Of a DNA stretch of 23,942 nt, positions 23,035 through 23,942 are shown in pieces. Under the pieces are notes generated by a model. The model was not told the DNA's origin. It saw only the letters and a program-made list of their open reading frames with translations, and made no database searches. The first letter of the stretch is position 1. Each line of letters starts with the position of its first letter. The stretch is from Thermoplasmata archaeon. GTDB lineage: Archaea; Thermoplasmatota; Thermoplasmata; Thermoplasmatales; Thermoplasmataceae. The stretch is taken from positions 1 to 23,942 of the forward strand of contig JAJZAR010000010.1 in assembly GCA_021799315.1 (NCBI GenBank), written 5' to 3'. Position numbers and translations under genes: made by a program.

Positions 23035-23511
23035 ATGAGTGCAGATAGGACTGACGAAACAAACAAAATAGATAATTATGCTGAGATTTGGCGTGAATTA
23101 AGCAAAGCTTATAAAATCATTTACAAGGGTTTGGACAAATCCTTTCAGGAACATAATTCGAATGTGCTTGAATATAGAATTATGAGACATATATATGAAG
23201 ATGGATCTCAGGCAATGGCACGCCTTGCTGAAATGAGTTATGTTACTCAAGCCTGGATCACGGGAATGGTGGACAAATTGGAAGAAAAAGGCCTTGTGGT
23301 CAGGATAAGATCTAACGAAGACAGAAGAGTAATAAATGTTGACCTCACACCTTCAGGAATAAAATTTTACAAGAAGATGAAGGTTGTCAATGATACCTTT
23401 CTGGAAGGTATTTTGTCGTTTATAAGAGATGATGAAGCATCTCAGATGACAAAAATTTTGCACAATATTGTAGAGAGACTTGAGACGAGCGACAACGTTA
23501 CTGATCTATAG
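23035..23511 (+). CDS. MarR-family winged-helix transcriptional regulator
   Basis: MarR proteins are dimeric repressors or activators that respond to small phenolic or toxic ligands or oxidative stress. The winged helix runs from about residue 46 to 110: LEYRIMRHIYEDGSQAMARL, the recognition helix TQAWITGMVDKLEEKGLV (71-88) and the wing SNEDRRVINVDLTPSG with the conserved DRR at 96-98. Helices at both ends supply the dimer interface. The ATG at 23035 gives 158 residues; an in-frame GTG at 23026 would add three. No strong ribosome binding site is seen. It stands alone: upstream is non-coding, downstream a tRNA. Its target is unknown; an inverted repeat about 130 bp upstream is one candidate. 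Confidence 0.9.
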   Translation: MSADRTDETNKIDNYAEIWRELSKAYKIIYKGLDKSFQEHNSNVLEYRIMRHIYEDGSQAMARLAEMSYVTQAWITGMVDKLEEKGLVVRIRSNEDRRVINVDLTPSGIKFYKKMKVVNDTFLEGILSFIRDDEASQMTKILHNIVERLETSDNVTDL

Positions 23512-23640
23512 GAACTTCATATTCTGCAACCTACCCATATTATATGTATTGGTGGATTAATATTTATGTTTATAGGAATGAAAACCTACTGAGTTTCATA
23601 TCAAAAGTAATAAATTCTAAGTTATGATAACGTCCAAGTA

Positions 23641-23715
23641 GCTCCAGTAGTGTAGCCAGGCCAAGCATAAGAGGCTCTCAATCTCTCGACTCGGGTTCGA
23701 ATCCCGACTGGAGCA
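23641..23715 (+). tRNA. tRNA-Glu(CTC)
   Basis: The acceptor stem pairs GCTCCAG (23641-23647) with CTGGAGC (23708-23714), with A as discriminator. The T arm lies at 23691-23707 (TCGGG-TTCGAAT-CCCGA). The D stem is GTGT/GCAT. The anticodon stem AGAGG/TCTCT holds the loop CTCTCAA, giving anticodon CTC (glutamate, GAG). No intron; CCA not encoded. Confidence 0.93.
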
Positions 23716-23942
23716 TACTAAATTCCGTTCGTGATAACTTCCTGAATGGTTGCCTTATTTATATACTAATTAGCTGTTTTAGAAGTATATAAATGATTGA
23801 ATACTTAAAAATAAAACTTCATAGGAATTTTTTTCCTTCCATGTGAGATCATAGGTCGGTAAAATTTCCACATGGCATTTTCGATCATGGTTGTGGTGAG
23901 TTACCAGTCTGTATTGTATCATTGATTCCTTCTTAAAGATCA
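23716..23942. other. Intergenic tail of the window
   Basis: No gene is supported in these 227 bp. The sequence TTATTTATATACTAATTAG (23756-23774) and AGTATATAAATG (23783-23794) look like promoter elements, perhaps for a gene beyond the window. Confidence 0.3.

Overview
The window looks like chromosome of a thermoacidophilic euryarchaeon, most likely of the order Thermoplasmatales (relatives of Thermoplasma, Ferroplasma, Cuniculiplasma). The markers are a group II chaperonin (thermosome), an exosome Csl4 subunit next to an archaeal Sm/Lsm protein, an archaeal-type thiolase paired with a DUF35 protein, a METTL5-like methyltransferase, TATA-box promoters close to start codons (leaderless or short-leader transcripts), Shine-Dalgarno sites such as GGAGG and GGTGA, frequent TTG and GTG starts, and a low-to-moderate GC content. 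The genus cannot be decided from the sequence alone.

Layout. (1) 1-864, minus: a secreted YVTN/NHL-type beta-propeller protein, cut by the window edge and built of 123-126 bp repeats. (2) 1182-1255, minus: tRNA-Arg(TCG). (3) 1548-2506, plus: a tight RNA-processing cluster of Csl4, a 65-aa helical small protein and Lsm. (4) 2690-3694, minus: a MNT/HEPN toxin-antitoxin pair whose nucleotidyltransferase has an extra N-terminal segment resembling a DNA-binding domain, with a perfect palindrome on its promoter. (5) 3695-4306: gene-poor DNA with decayed coding traces. (6) 4307-5220, plus: a 105-aa basic protein overlapping a METTL5-like methyltransferase. (7) 5197-9069, minus: sucC-sucD-argF, a dienelactone hydrolase and a previously overlooked 50-codon ORF. 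(8) 9145-10785, minus: thermosome. (9) 10947-14208, minus: a three-gene operon with 4-bp overlaps, made of a thiolase-like protein without the nucleophilic Cys, a DUF35 protein and a double-length ThyX-like protein. (10) 14471-18628, plus: a sugar-type ABC importer whose two permeases are fused into one chain. (11) 18625-19703, minus: a hotdog thioesterase and a HAD phosphatase. (12) 19869-20218, plus: remains of a DDE transposase. (13) 20308-22701, plus: a Cys-rich secreted protein with a Gly/Ser linker and a small two-pass membrane protein. (14) 23035-23511: a MarR regulator. (15) 23641-23715: tRNA-Glu(CTC).

Most of the window is housekeeping: TCA cycle, arginine synthesis, protein folding, RNA processing and sugar uptake. 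The less ordinary parts are the thiolase-like/DUF35/ThyX-like operon, where two proteins of known enzyme folds show altered active sites; the TA pair with a likely built-in repressor domain; the one-chain permease; the uncharacterised small proteins next to Csl4/Lsm and METTL5; and the secreted Cys-rich protein beside an IS scar.
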